Positions 6,973-13,201 are shown, numbered from the stretch's first letter. The stretch: 14,357 nt of DNA from Candidatus Uhrbacteria bacterium RIFOXYB12_FULL_58_10 (GCA_943357275.1 CALRGL010000019.1:1-14357), one strand, 5' to 3'. Numbers and translations: made by a program. The notes: generated by a model from the sequence alone, not told the origin.

Positions 6973-7001
6973 TTGACAAAAACGTCTATTTTTAGTATTC
7001 T
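6973..7001 (+). promoter_or_regulatory. Promoter of the coiled-coil orphan gene
   Basis: TTGACA (6973-6978) and TATTCT (6996-7001) with 17-bp spacing. Transcription is expected near 7008, giving a ~50-nt leader with SD AGGAG (7046-7050) 6 nt before ATG 7057. Confidence 0.7.
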
Positions 7002-7056
7002 CTCCTGTTCTCAGTTCCTTTGCTTCAAGAACTCATCACACAGACAGGAGACATCG

Positions 7057-7560
7057 ATGAACTTTCTGTCCATTCAAGAGGTTGCAAGCTCACTCAAAGC
7101 ACTCATGCTCAGTGCTCGTGCAGTTGATTTGCCACCCAACGCCATTGTGCTTCTTTGGGAGCCAAGCCCGCATCTGTGTCCACTCGGCGAGATTCCTACC
7201 ACGCCTTGTGAGACGCCTTCGTTTAGTACAGGTGACTGGGTCTGGCTCACGGACGCCTTCGGCTGCCAACAGCAAGTTCCCGCAGACGAGATCTACAGCT
7301 ACATGTTGCCCTCTGATCCCGAGATTTGTCGATCCTATAAGGGAGCCCTTTCTCCGCTGGATGAACACAATCGCTCCTTGGAAGCTGAAGTCAAACGGCT
7401 CAAGGAGCGTGAAGACAGACTCGAAGAGCGACTCAGAGAGTTCGAGCAGTACGTCGCCGGCCGCAAGCCATGGGAGCGACCGCTGACATCAGAAGAAGAG
7501 ACGGTGGCCATGGGTCGACTTCGCGAGTTTCTCAAGGAGCGTCTCACAACCGAAAAATAG
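7057..7560 (+). CDS. Orphan protein with C-terminal coiled coil
   Basis: A 167-aa protein that I do not recognise. The start at 7057 is fixed by SD AGGAG 6 nt upstream and by the promoter; the frame is open further upstream, but that overlaps the promoter. Residues 1-100 are a globular, Pro/Trp/Cys-containing part (LLWEPSPHLCPLGEIPTTPC, then STGDWVWLTDAFGCQQQVP), with five Cys (C41, C51, C70, C91 and none later except in the first half) that are not in a clear zinc pattern. The G-D-W-V-W stretch at 59-63 resembles the start of a small beta-barrel. Residues about 104-135 form a highly charged coiled coil (SLEAEVKRLKEREDRLEERL), followed by a short acidic helix ending at K167. There is no signal peptide or TM. 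It is a stand-alone unit with own promoter and terminator. GC and codon use match the left part of the window. Confidence 0.8.
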   Translation: MNFLSIQEVASSLKALMLSARAVDLPPNAIVLLWEPSPHLCPLGEIPTTPCETPSFSTGDWVWLTDAFGCQQQVPADEIYSYMLPSDPEICRSYKGALSPLDEHNRSLEAEVKRLKEREDRLEERLREFEQYVAGRKPWERPLTSEEETVAMGRLREFLKERLTTEK

Positions 7561-7570
7561 TCCAACTCTG

Positions 7571-7597
7571 AACACACCTAGCGTGTGTTTTTTCTTT
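7571..7597 (+). terminator. Rho-independent terminator of the coiled-coil gene
   Basis: AACACAC (7571-7577) pairs with GTGTGTT (7583-7589) around CTAGC, followed by TTTTTTC. It is 10 nt after the TAG stop. Confidence 0.85.
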
Positions 7598-7620
7598 GTA
7601 GATTTCTTTGCGTTAATAAA

Positions 7621-7655
7621 AGAAAATCACCTCTCTGAAAGAAAAGTGATTTTCT
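7621..7655. other. 10-bp hairpin of unknown role
   Basis: AGAAAATCAC (7621-7630) and GTGATTTTCT (7646-7655) are perfect complements with a 15-nt loop. No T run follows on either side, so it is a weak terminator at best. It may be a backup terminator, a processing site or a protein-binding site. Confidence 0.45.
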
Positions 7656-7744
7656 GGCGGAGCTCGTGGAGAACGCGGGAAGGCATTATGCGTTATTTAA
7701 GGAATAATCGATTAAATCAAAGGTTTCTTGTGGATGAGAAGGGG

Positions 7745-7773
7745 TTGCCTAACAAAAAGTCTTATGTTATTAT
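7745..7773 (+). promoter_or_regulatory. Extended -10 promoter ahead of the structured RNA and tRNA-Asp
   Basis: TTGCCT (7745-7750), 17-bp spacer, TATTAT (7768-7773) preceded by TGT, an extended -10. Predicted start is about 7780, ten bases before the first paired base of the structured RNA. No other promoter is visible before tRNA-Asp, so this one probably drives both. Confidence 0.55.
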
Positions 7774-7779
7774 GCTCCC

Positions 7780-7921
7780 GCAATTGAATGGAAACAGTTT
7801 CAAAATTTGTGATATTGCCTTGAATGGGGTGGCTAGCCGCTGAAACGTAGGGATACCTACGTTGAAGTGGTAGCGGGGCCCCATGAAAGACAAGAGCACA
7901 AATTTGGAAGCTGTTTCCTAT
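7780..7921 (+). ncRNA. Candidate novel rod-shaped structured RNA upstream of tRNA-Asp
   Basis: From 7790 to 7918 the sequence folds into one long rod. The closing stem 7790-7811 with 7897-7918 has 22 positions, with 20 Watson-Crick pairs, one G-U (7798/7910) and one A-G mismatch (7802/7906). Next is a symmetric 12 x 12 internal loop that CTTG/CAAG (7819-7822/7891-7894) can partly close. Then ATGGGG/CCCCAT (7824-7829/7879-7884), a 9-bp stem with one bulged G and a G-U pair (7832-7841/7866-7874), tandem G-A pairs (GA 7842-7843 opposite GA 7864-7865), and an 8-bp hairpin AACGTAGG/CCTACGTT with a GATA loop (7844-7863). An extended -10 promoter predicts a start at ~7780. RNase P cutting at the tRNA 5' end would set the 3' end at 7921. 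It matches no RNA class I know; the layout recalls 6S RNA but is shorter. Confidence 0.6.
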
Positions 7922-7999
7922 GGACCGGTGGTGTAGCCCGGTTAACACGTCGCCCTGTCACGGCGAAGTTCGCGGGTTCGAATCCCGTCCGGTCCGCCA
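7922..7999 (+). tRNA. tRNA-Asp (anticodon GTC)
   Basis: A full cloverleaf: acceptor GGACCGG/CCGGTCC, D stem GTGT/ACAC, anticodon stem TCGCC/GGCGA with loop CTGTCAC (anticodon GTC, Asp), T stem GCGGG/CCCGT with loop TTCGAAT, discriminator G and an encoded CCA (7997-7999). It starts 3 nt after the last paired base of the structured RNA. Confidence 0.97.
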
Positions 8000-8000
8000 G

Positions 8001-8036
8001 AAAAACCACTAGCTTAAACTAGTGATTTTTCTTTTT
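8001..8036 (+). terminator. Terminator after tRNA-Asp
   Basis: CACTAG (8007-8012)/CTAGTG (8019-8024) around CTTAAA, extended by AAAAA/TTTTT (8001-8005/8026-8030), then CTTTTT. It follows the tRNA CCA almost directly. Confidence 0.85.
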
Positions 8037-8114
8037 GTGTAACCATGGCGGCGTATCAAACTCTTCATTTTTTTACTACAGTGTCTGACGTCGAGGAAAA
8101 TATATTTTTATCTT

Positions 8115-8143
8115 AAAAAGATGACTAGAAAGGTCATCTTTTT
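8115..8143. terminator. Bidirectional terminator-like hairpin
   Basis: AAAAAGATGAC (8115-8125) and GTCATCTTTTT (8133-8143) are perfect 11-bp arms with loop TAGAAAG and T runs on both strands. No gene lies between the tRNA terminator and this hairpin (8037-8114), where I see nothing else. It may mark the left edge of the AT-rich block. Confidence 0.7.
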
Positions 8144-8182
8144 GTTTATAAAATGTTTGATTTTGTTATTTTGAGTGAGCTG

Positions 8183-8319
8183 TTTACTAGTATTTAACAA
8201 TTTGCTAAGATTTCAATACCTTGAATATTGTGGAGTGAGAAGCGGTATGTCTTTCTGTGAGGAAAGCGCTTTGAACTATGAAGCACTATTAATTAAAACC
8301 GGTTTTTACCGGTTTTTTT
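8183..8319 (+). ncRNA. Candidate short RNA or leader upstream of the TerC unit
   Basis: TTTACT (8183-8188), 17-bp spacer and TAAGAT (8206-8211, with TGC before it) make a possible promoter. An alternative is TTGCTA (8202-8207) with TATTGT (8226-8231), 18-bp spacer. Downstream are a bulged hairpin (AAGCG 8240-8244/CGCTT 8267-8271 and CTTTC 8251-8255/GAAAG 8262-8266) and a strong terminator at 8295-8319. The result would be a ~80-100 nt RNA, either stand-alone or an attenuator leader for the genes starting at 8339. No ORF of note lies inside. I could not match it to a known riboswitch. Confidence 0.35.
8295..8319 (+). terminator. Rho-independent terminator (AAAACCGGT hairpin)
   Basis: AAAACCGGT (8295-8303) pairs with ACCGGTTTT (8308-8316) around TTTT, with T's continuing to 8319. 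It lies 20 nt before the small membrane-peptide start, so it could act as an attenuator for the downstream genes. Confidence 0.8.
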
Positions 8320-8338
8320 GTGTTTATAGGAGTATTTT

Positions 8339-8436
8339 ATGAAAAAAATAGTTCAATTATTATTGTGACAATTGTATTAATCAGCTTTATGTTGTCGATG
8401 GTGACGGGTTATTCATTAATTATCGTAAACAGTTAA
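8339..8436 (+). pseudogene. Tiny single-TM peptide gene with a frame break in an A7 tract
   Basis: ATG 8339 has a good SD AGGAG (8328-8332, 6 nt spacing), but as written it stops after 9 codons (TGA 8366-8368). A one-base shift at the A run 8342-8348 (A7 read as A8) joins MKK to a 32-aa frame, N-S-S-I-I-I-V-T-I-V-L-I-S-F..., ending G-Y-S-L-I-I-V-N-S at TAA 8434-8436. The result is a single hydrophobic helix with a short polar N-terminus. It ends 6 nt before the TerC gene. The break could be a sequencing error, phase variation by slippage, programmed slippage, or real decay. Function unknown; a small membrane partner of the TerC transporter is possible. Confidence 0.5.
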
Positions 8437-8442
8437 AATTTT

Positions 8443-9363
8443 ATGGATATTCAAACATCACTATTTATACTATTCGGATTTGTGGTTACGCTTTTTCTGG
8501 TTATTGACTTGGGTTTTTTTAATCGCACTAGCCATAAAGTCGAATTTAAGTCGGCAATTTATCAGTCGCTATTTTGGGTGGCAATTTCTGTGGCCTTCGC
8601 CTTTCTGATCTTGCTGTATATGGACAAAGAAGCAGCCGCGCAGTATATGAGCGCGTATGTGACGGAGAAGATGCTGTCGCTGGATAATCTCTTTGTAATA
8701 TTGCTGATATTCAGTTATTTCAAACTAGAGGAAAAATATCATCACCGTGTTTTGTTTTATGGAATTTTAGGGGCGATTATTTTTCGGGCGATATTTATTG
8801 GAGCTGGGTCATTGATTATTAGTCAGTTCCATTGGGTTCTGTATGTTTTTGGCGTAATTTTAATCTACACGGGCATCAAGCTATTTAAGGATAAAAAAGA
8901 GGAACATATCGATTTTGAAAAGAACAAGATAGTAGTTTTTGCTCGCCGTTTTTTGCCATTTACTGTCAATCACCACAACGGCAAGTTTTTGGTAAAAGAG
9001 AATGGAAAACGCTTATTTACCTCTTTGTTTTTGATAGTGCTCTTGATTGAGGCAACTGACATCCTATTTGCCGTTGACTCTATCCCGGCTGCATTTGCAA
9101 TCTCTCAAAAACCGTTCATTGTCTTTACGTCAAATATTTTTGCTATTTTAGGAATGAGGTCACTCTTTTTTGTGCTAGAAGGCGTAATGCACAAGTTTCA
9201 TCACCTACAAAAAGGCTTGTCGTTTATTCTTGTGTTTATTGGTCTTAAGATGCTTTCTGGGTTGGTCGGGCTTCATATATCCTCATTGTTATCGTTTGGT
9301 GTGATTATGTCAGCGCTCCTCTTATCCTTGTTGGCGTCTGCGCTCTATCCAAAGAAATTTTAA
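8443..9363 (+). CDS. TerC-family integral membrane protein (probable metal exporter)
   Basis: A 306-aa protein, the normal TerC/Alx length, with about eight or nine hydrophobic helices. Family hallmarks: L-S-L-D81-N-L-F-V-I in the third helix region, GILGAIIFRAIFI (108-120), EATDILFAVDSIPAAFAIS (203-221) with acidic E203, D206 and D212 inside the membrane, and FIVFTSNIFAILGMRSLFF (225-243). Characterised relatives such as E. coli Alx act in Mn2+ export, and TerC-type proteins take part in metal loading of exoenzymes; tellurite resistance is the historic name only. No SD before ATG 8443; the gene begins 6 nt after the tiny peptide frame and is probably coupled to it. First large gene of the AT-rich membrane block. 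Confidence 0.93.
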   Translation: MDIQTSLFILFGFVVTLFLVIDLGFFNRTSHKVEFKSAIYQSLFWVAISVAFAFLILLYMDKEAAAQYMSAYVTEKMLSLDNLFVILLIFSYFKLEEKYHHRVLFYGILGAIIFRAIFIGAGSLIISQFHWVLYVFGVILIYTGIKLFKDKKEEHIDFEKNKIVVFARRFLPFTVNHHNGKFLVKENGKRLFTSLFLIVLLIEATDILFAVDSIPAAFAISQKPFIVFTSNIFAILGMRSLFFVLEGVMHKFHHLQKGLSFILVFIGLKMLSGLVGLHISSLLSFGVIMSALLLSLLASALYPKKF

Positions 9364-9369
9364 TTAGTA

Positions 9370-9495
9370 TTGTCTGCTTACGGAGCAAAATTAGCAGAGC
9401 AGAACCAATATCCAGAGTTTAATATTATCGTTGGTGAATTGATCAGCTGTGTAAGAGAGAATAGCAAGATTGAATTATCTTTAAACCTAATATGA
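9370..9495 (+). CDS. Possible small ORF between TerC and UPF0182 (low confidence)
   Basis: After the TerC stop the same frame stays open for 43 codons and ends at TGA 9493-9495, overlapping the next start as ATGA (9492-9495), an arrangement typical of coupled genes. There is no ATG; TTG 9370 is the only early start, and no SD is visible. The 41-aa product (SAYGAKLAEQNQYPEFNI...) is polar and helix-like without recognised motifs. It could be a gene remnant, a weakly expressed coupling ORF, or chance. Confidence 0.25.
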   Translation: MSAYGAKLAEQNQYPEFNIIVGELISCVRENSKIELSLNLI

Positions 9496-12227
9496 ATATT
9501 TCAAAAAATTTAACGCGGGTTTTTTTTCTGGTTCTTTTCTTGGTTATTTTTCTTTCCTCAAGCATTGTTGCTTTTATAACTGACTGGTGGTGGTTTTCTG
9601 AGGTTGGTTATACGGCGGTATTCTTAAAATCGTTTAGTACTAAAGCAATAGTGTTTATTGGTACTTTTTTTGTATCAGCACTATTTTTACTCTCCAATTT
9701 TTTAATCGCCATTAGATCAAAAAATAGCTGGATTGCTGTTTTACCACAGGGGTTGCTGGGTTCTCGGGTAAATATAGATAATCGTTTGGCACGAAAATTA
9801 TCAATCATCCTAGGTTGTATCCTGTCTGTTATTCTAGGTTTGGCGGCGACTACTCAGTGGCAGGAGGTATTGAAATTTACTTCTGGCACAGTATTTGGCT
9901 CGGTTGATCCTATTTTCGGACAAGATATTGGTTTTTACATCTTTTCATTACCAGCATTTTTAACAGGACTAGGCTTTGCAAAAATTCTGGTTATTTTGGC
10001 TATTGCTGGTAGCGCACTGCTGTATTACCTAAGAGGTAGTTTGTCTATTGCGGGATTCGTAGCTATTAAGCAGATGCGTGTAGATACGTCGGCCAGAGTT
10101 CACCTTGGTATTTTGTTCGTGATTTTTTTATTAATCATTGCAGGCGGTATATATCTTTCTAGGTTCTCATTTTTAACCACTCAGTCTGGGTTGGTGTATG
10201 GCGCTACATACGTCGATGCAATTGTACACATGCCGATGCTCTGGGTCTCGTTGGTTGTCGTGGCTGGTGCCTTGGTTTCGATTCTCATATGGATGAGGAA
10301 GGGAAATTTATTACCGCTATTTGGTATTGGTTTTTTGTATGTAATAGTAAGTGTTATCGGTATGGTAGTGCCGTCTTTGGTACAGAAGTTGGTTGTTGCT
10401 CCAAATGAGCTAGTCAAAGAAACCCCCTATATCAAGCACAACATCGCTGCTACTCGCCAGGCCTATGCCTTGGATAAAATCGAGCAAAAGGAACTATCAG
10501 GCGACAAAACTATCACGGCCGAAGATATCAATGCTAACAACCTGACAGTGAAAAATGTTCGTCTTTGGGATAGGGCACCGTTGTTATCAACCTTTTCACA
10601 AATACAAGAAATTAGAACCTACTACGAGTTTGGCGAGGTTGATAATGATCGTTATATTATCGATGGCGAAATTCGCCAGGTCATGCTTTCACCGCGTGAG
10701 CTATCGGCAGCTAGCTTGCCTAATAGAAACTGGATCAATGAGCGCCTCACATTTACCCACGGCTACGGCGTGGCCGCGGGACCGGTCAATCAAGTAACTC
10801 CAGAGGGTTTGCCCGTATTATTCGTTAAAGACTTGCCGCCAAAATCAGACAAGAAAGAGCTGGTTATTACTCGACCGGAAATATATTACGGTGAATTGGC
10901 CAATGATTACATTGTAACCAAAACCAAATCGCTCGAATTCGACTATCCAAAGGGCGAGGAAAATGTCTATGCTCTCTATAATGGCACGGGCGGAGTGGAG
11001 TTAAATTCATTTATTAAAAGAGCTTTTTATGCAATCAAATTTAAGTCTCTTAAATTATTCTTGTCTAATGACGTTGTGAGTGATAGCCGTATCATGTATC
11101 ACAGAACTATTCAGGATAGAGTTTCTAAAATCGCACCATTTTTGAGCTATGACAAAGACCCGTATTTAGTGATTGCTGACGAAAAGCTTTATTGGATAAT
11201 GGATGCTTATACCACTAGTAATCAATACCCCTATTCTCAGCCATCAAGTTTACTGGACAAGAAGATAAACTATGCACGAAATTCTGTAAAAGTGATTGTA
11301 GATGCGTATGACGGGAAGGTTGAATTTTTTCAGGCTGATGTTAATGACCCGATTATTCAAACCTACTCATTGATTTATCCTGGCGTATTTCGTCCGTTAA
11401 CCGAAATGCCGACGAGTTTACAAGCCCATTTGCGTTATCCAGAGAGTATTTTCAGTCTGCAGACGGCTGTTTATTCGACGTATCATATGGATGATCCGCA
11501 AATATTCTACAACAAGGAGGATCAGTGGGAAATTCCGATGATTGCCTCTGAAGGTGATAAATTATCGTCTAGTGTCATTCCGGCAATGCAACCAAGGCAT
11601 ATTATTATGAAGTTGCCAAAAGAGGATAAAGAGGAATATGTATTGATGTTGCCGTTTACACCAAGAGCAAAGGACAATCTTTCGGCTTGGATGATAGCTC
11701 GTAACGACGGTACTGATTATGGCAAACTAATGGTCTATAGTTTTCCTAAAGATAAATTAGTTTTTGGACCGAAACAAATCATTGGTCGAATCAACCAAGA
11801 CCCGGTGATTAGCCAGCAAATATCTTTGTGGAGTCAGGGCGGATCTCAGGTCATTCAGGGACCACTGCTGGTAATACCAATTGAAGAGTCACTATTGTAT
11901 GTGAGACCACTTTATCTCAAGGCGGAGAGCGGTAAGATACCAGAACTAAAACGAGTGATTGTGGCTCATGAAAACAAAATTGCCATGGAGGCGACGCTGG
12001 AAGAAGGTTTGTCTAAAATATTTGGCAAAGAGTTAGCAAGGAAACCTCAAATCAGCACATCATCACCGTCTGGCGATGTCGGTAATCAAGAAGTAAAACA
12101 ATATCAAGAGATTTTTGAAAAGGCATCGTTGGTCTATCAAGATGCAATTACTGCTCAACGGGCGGGTGACTGGGCGCACTATGGAGAGTTGATAAAAACC
12201 CTTGGGGAGTTATTCAAAAAGCAATAA
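9492..12227 (+). CDS. UPF0182-family (COG1615) large membrane protein
   Basis: A 911-aa protein, the usual length for UPF0182. The N-terminal ~300 residues hold seven hydrophobic helices (about 9-31, 52-72, 103-123, 155-177, 206-225, 247-265, 277-298), including the family-typical D-W-W-W-F-S-E-V-G-Y after the first helix. The remaining ~600 residues are a large, probably extracytoplasmic domain with family stretches FTHGYGVAAGPVN, RPEIYYGEL, KSLEFDYPKG, YNGTGGVELNSF, RIMYHRTIQDRV, INYARNSVKVIVDAYDG and YVLMLPFTPRAKDNLSAW. Biochemical function is not established for the family. It starts inside an ATGA overlap after TerC and is followed 18 nt later by the zinc-ribbon gene, so it sits in the middle of one transcript. 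Codon use is AT-rich. Confidence 0.95.
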   Translation: MNISKNLTRVFFLVLFLVIFLSSSIVAFITDWWWFSEVGYTAVFLKSFSTKAIVFIGTFFVSALFLLSNFLIAIRSKNSWIAVLPQGLLGSRVNIDNRLARKLSIILGCILSVILGLAATTQWQEVLKFTSGTVFGSVDPIFGQDIGFYIFSLPAFLTGLGFAKILVILAIAGSALLYYLRGSLSIAGFVAIKQMRVDTSARVHLGILFVIFLLIIAGGIYLSRFSFLTTQSGLVYGATYVDAIVHMPMLWVSLVVVAGALVSILIWMRKGNLLPLFGIGFLYVIVSVIGMVVPSLVQKLVVAPNELVKETPYIKHNIAATRQAYALDKIEQKELSGDKTITAEDINANNLTVKNVRLWDRAPLLSTFSQIQEIRTYYEFGEVDNDRYIIDGEIRQVMLSPRELSAASLPNRNWINERLTFTHGYGVAAGPVNQVTPEGLPVLFVKDLPPKSDKKELVITRPEIYYGELANDYIVTKTKSLEFDYPKGEENVYALYNGTGGVELNSFIKRAFYAIKFKSLKLFLSNDVVSDSRIMYHRTIQDRVSKIAPFLSYDKDPYLVIADEKLYWIMDAYTTSNQYPYSQPSSLLDKKINYARNSVKVIVDAYDGKVEFFQADVNDPIIQTYSLIYPGVFRPLTEMPTSLQAHLRYPESIFSLQTAVYSTYHMDDPQIFYNKEDQWEIPMIASEGDKLSSSVIPAMQPRHIIMKLPKEDKEEYVLMLPFTPRAKDNLSAWMIARNDGTDYGKLMVYSFPKDKLVFGPKQIIGRINQDPVISQQISLWSQGGSQVIQGPLLVIPIEESLLYVRPLYLKAESGKIPELKRVIVAHENKIAMEATLEEGLSKIFGKELARKPQISTSSPSGDVGNQEVKQYQEIFEKASLVYQDAITAQRAGDWAHYGELIKTLGELFKKQ

Positions 12228-12245
12228 ATTACTCAAAATTAAAAT

Positions 12246-12530
12246 ATGAAATGTCCAATTTGTGAAATCGATTTAGTAATGAGTGAGCGCCAAGGGATAG
12301 AGATCGACTATTGCTCAAAGTGTCGTGGTGTTTGGCTGGATCGTGGTGAGCTTGATAAAATTATTGAGAAGAATATTGGCAGTGCTCAAAGTGCTAGACC
12401 GCAAGAACAGCAGGTACAGTCTCGAGAATATAACAATCACAATGAGCATAATAGTCATGGCAATAAAAATGATTATTATGGCGGTCATAAAAAGAAGGGT
12501 GGACTATTGGGTGAGCTATTTGATTTCTAA
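12246..12530 (+). CDS. zf-TFIIB zinc-ribbon protein with His-rich tail
   Basis: A 94-aa protein. Residues 1-41 form the short zf-TFIIB ribbon (COG3809-like): C3-P-I-C6 and C23-S-K-C26, with the signature R-G-V-W-L-D-R-G-E-L-D directly after. The tail (about 58-85) is rich in His and Asn (NNHNEHNSHGNKNDYYGGHK) and could bind metal ions; it ends in KKKGGLLGELFDF. It is cytosolic with no TM. Proteins of this type often sit beside membrane or metal-related genes; their role is undetermined. Its stop lies 1 nt before the DedA start. Confidence 0.85.
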   Translation: MKCPICEIDLVMSERQGIEIDYCSKCRGVWLDRGELDKIIEKNIGSAQSARPQEQQVQSREYNNHNEHNSHGNKNDYYGGHKKKGGLLGELFDF

Positions 12531-12531
12531 T

Positions 12532-13146
12532 ATGGATCTAATCGAATTGATAAAAATAGCAGGATATCTTGGACTGTTTGCAATTATTTTTGCTGAATCT
12601 GGCTTGTTCTTCGGTTTTTTCCTACCAGGAGATAGTCTTTTATTTACCACGGGTTTTTTGGCATCTCAAGGTTTATTAAATATCTGGTTAGTGGCATTCT
12701 TGCTGTTCGTTGCTGCCGTGTTGGGTGATAGTGTTGGTTTTGTATTTGGTAAAAAAGTTGGACCTGCAATATTCAAAAGAGATGATTCAAGATTTTTCAA
12801 AAAGGAAAATCTTGCCAGGGCAGAGCAGTTTTACGAACTTCATGGTGCAAAAACAATCGTCATGGCGCGTTTCATACCAGTGATCAGAACGTTTGCACCT
12901 ATTGTTGCTGGTATTAGTAAAATGAATTTTAATAAATTTATTAGGTACAATATTATAGGAGGTTTTATTTGGGTTTTTGGCCTGCTGTTTACTGGTTACT
13001 ATCTTGGCAAAGTGATTCCCGGTGTTGATCAGTACTTGTTGCCAATAATTATCCTAATAATGATCTTATCAGTCTTGCCAAGTTCGTTGCATTATATAAA
13101 TCAAAGACGTTTGAAAAAAGTTACAATTAAGGTGAAATGTCCTTAA
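12532..13146 (+). CDS. DedA/Tvp38-family membrane protein
   Basis: A 204-aa protein with typical DedA features: E22 in IFAESGLFFGFFLPGDSLLF (19-38), G-D-S at 65-67 in LGDSVGFVFGKKVG, and M-A-R113-F-I-P-V-I-R119-T-F-A-P-I-V-A-G (111-127), where the arginines are essential in studied homologues. The family includes undecaprenyl-phosphate (UptA) and phosphatidylethanolamine flippases and is needed for envelope integrity and proton-motive force; which lipid this one moves cannot be told. ATG 12532 is chosen because it is 1 nt after the zinc-ribbon stop and starts the first helix; the frame is open upstream but overlaps that gene. It is the last gene of the AT-rich block and is followed by a hairpin terminator. 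Confidence 0.93.
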   Translation: MDLIELIKIAGYLGLFAIIFAESGLFFGFFLPGDSLLFTTGFLASQGLLNIWLVAFLLFVAAVLGDSVGFVFGKKVGPAIFKRDDSRFFKKENLARAEQFYELHGAKTIVMARFIPVIRTFAPIVAGISKMNFNKFIRYNIIGGFIWVFGLLFTGYYLGKVIPGVDQYLLPIIILIMILSVLPSSLHYINQRRLKKVTIKVKCP

Positions 13147-13174
13147 TGAAGCTCGTCAGAACGAAGTGATACCT

Positions 13175-13201
13175 AAAACATCACGCTTAGCGTGTTGTTT
13201 T
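13175..13201. terminator. Terminator at the end of the TerC-DedA unit
   Basis: AAAACATCACGC (13175-13186) pairs with GCGTGTTGTTTT (13190-13201) with one T-T mismatch and a TTA loop. T's on both strands make it usable in both directions. It is 28 nt after the DedA stop. Confidence 0.75.

Noticed and set aside
7688..7843. 51-codon ORF with GGGAAGG ahead of its ATG, in front of tRNA-Asp
   Set aside because: Its second half coincides with the promoter and the 5' arm of the structured RNA, the product has no recognisable features, and the base pairing explains the sequence better than coding.
7826..7896. Similarity to part of 5S rRNA (GAAACG, GTGGTAGCGGGGCCCCATG)
   Set aside because: The resemblance covers only a helix IV-like stretch. 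The invariant CCGAAC loop is absent, and the overall fold is a single rod and not a three-way junction.
7780..7921. SRP RNA, tmRNA or RNase P RNA
   Set aside because: No GGAAGG-type SRP apical motif, no tRNA-like ends of its own or tag frame, and no RNase P conserved blocks.
8183..8319. yybP-ykoY manganese riboswitch ahead of the TerC gene
   Set aside because: Expected from the gene family, but I cannot find the conserved GGGGAGTA-type loop or the expected junction; kept only as an unassigned leader candidate.
9364..9420. Imperfect inverted repeat (TATTG.TCTGC / GCAGA...CAATA) after TerC
   Set aside because: The arms need several unpaired bases and no T run follows, so it is not distinguishable from chance.
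7980..13201. Attachment-site duplication of the tRNA-Asp 3' end at the right edge of the AT-rich block
   Set aside because: No second copy of the T-arm/acceptor sequence was found around 13.15-13.2 kb, and no integrase gene is present.
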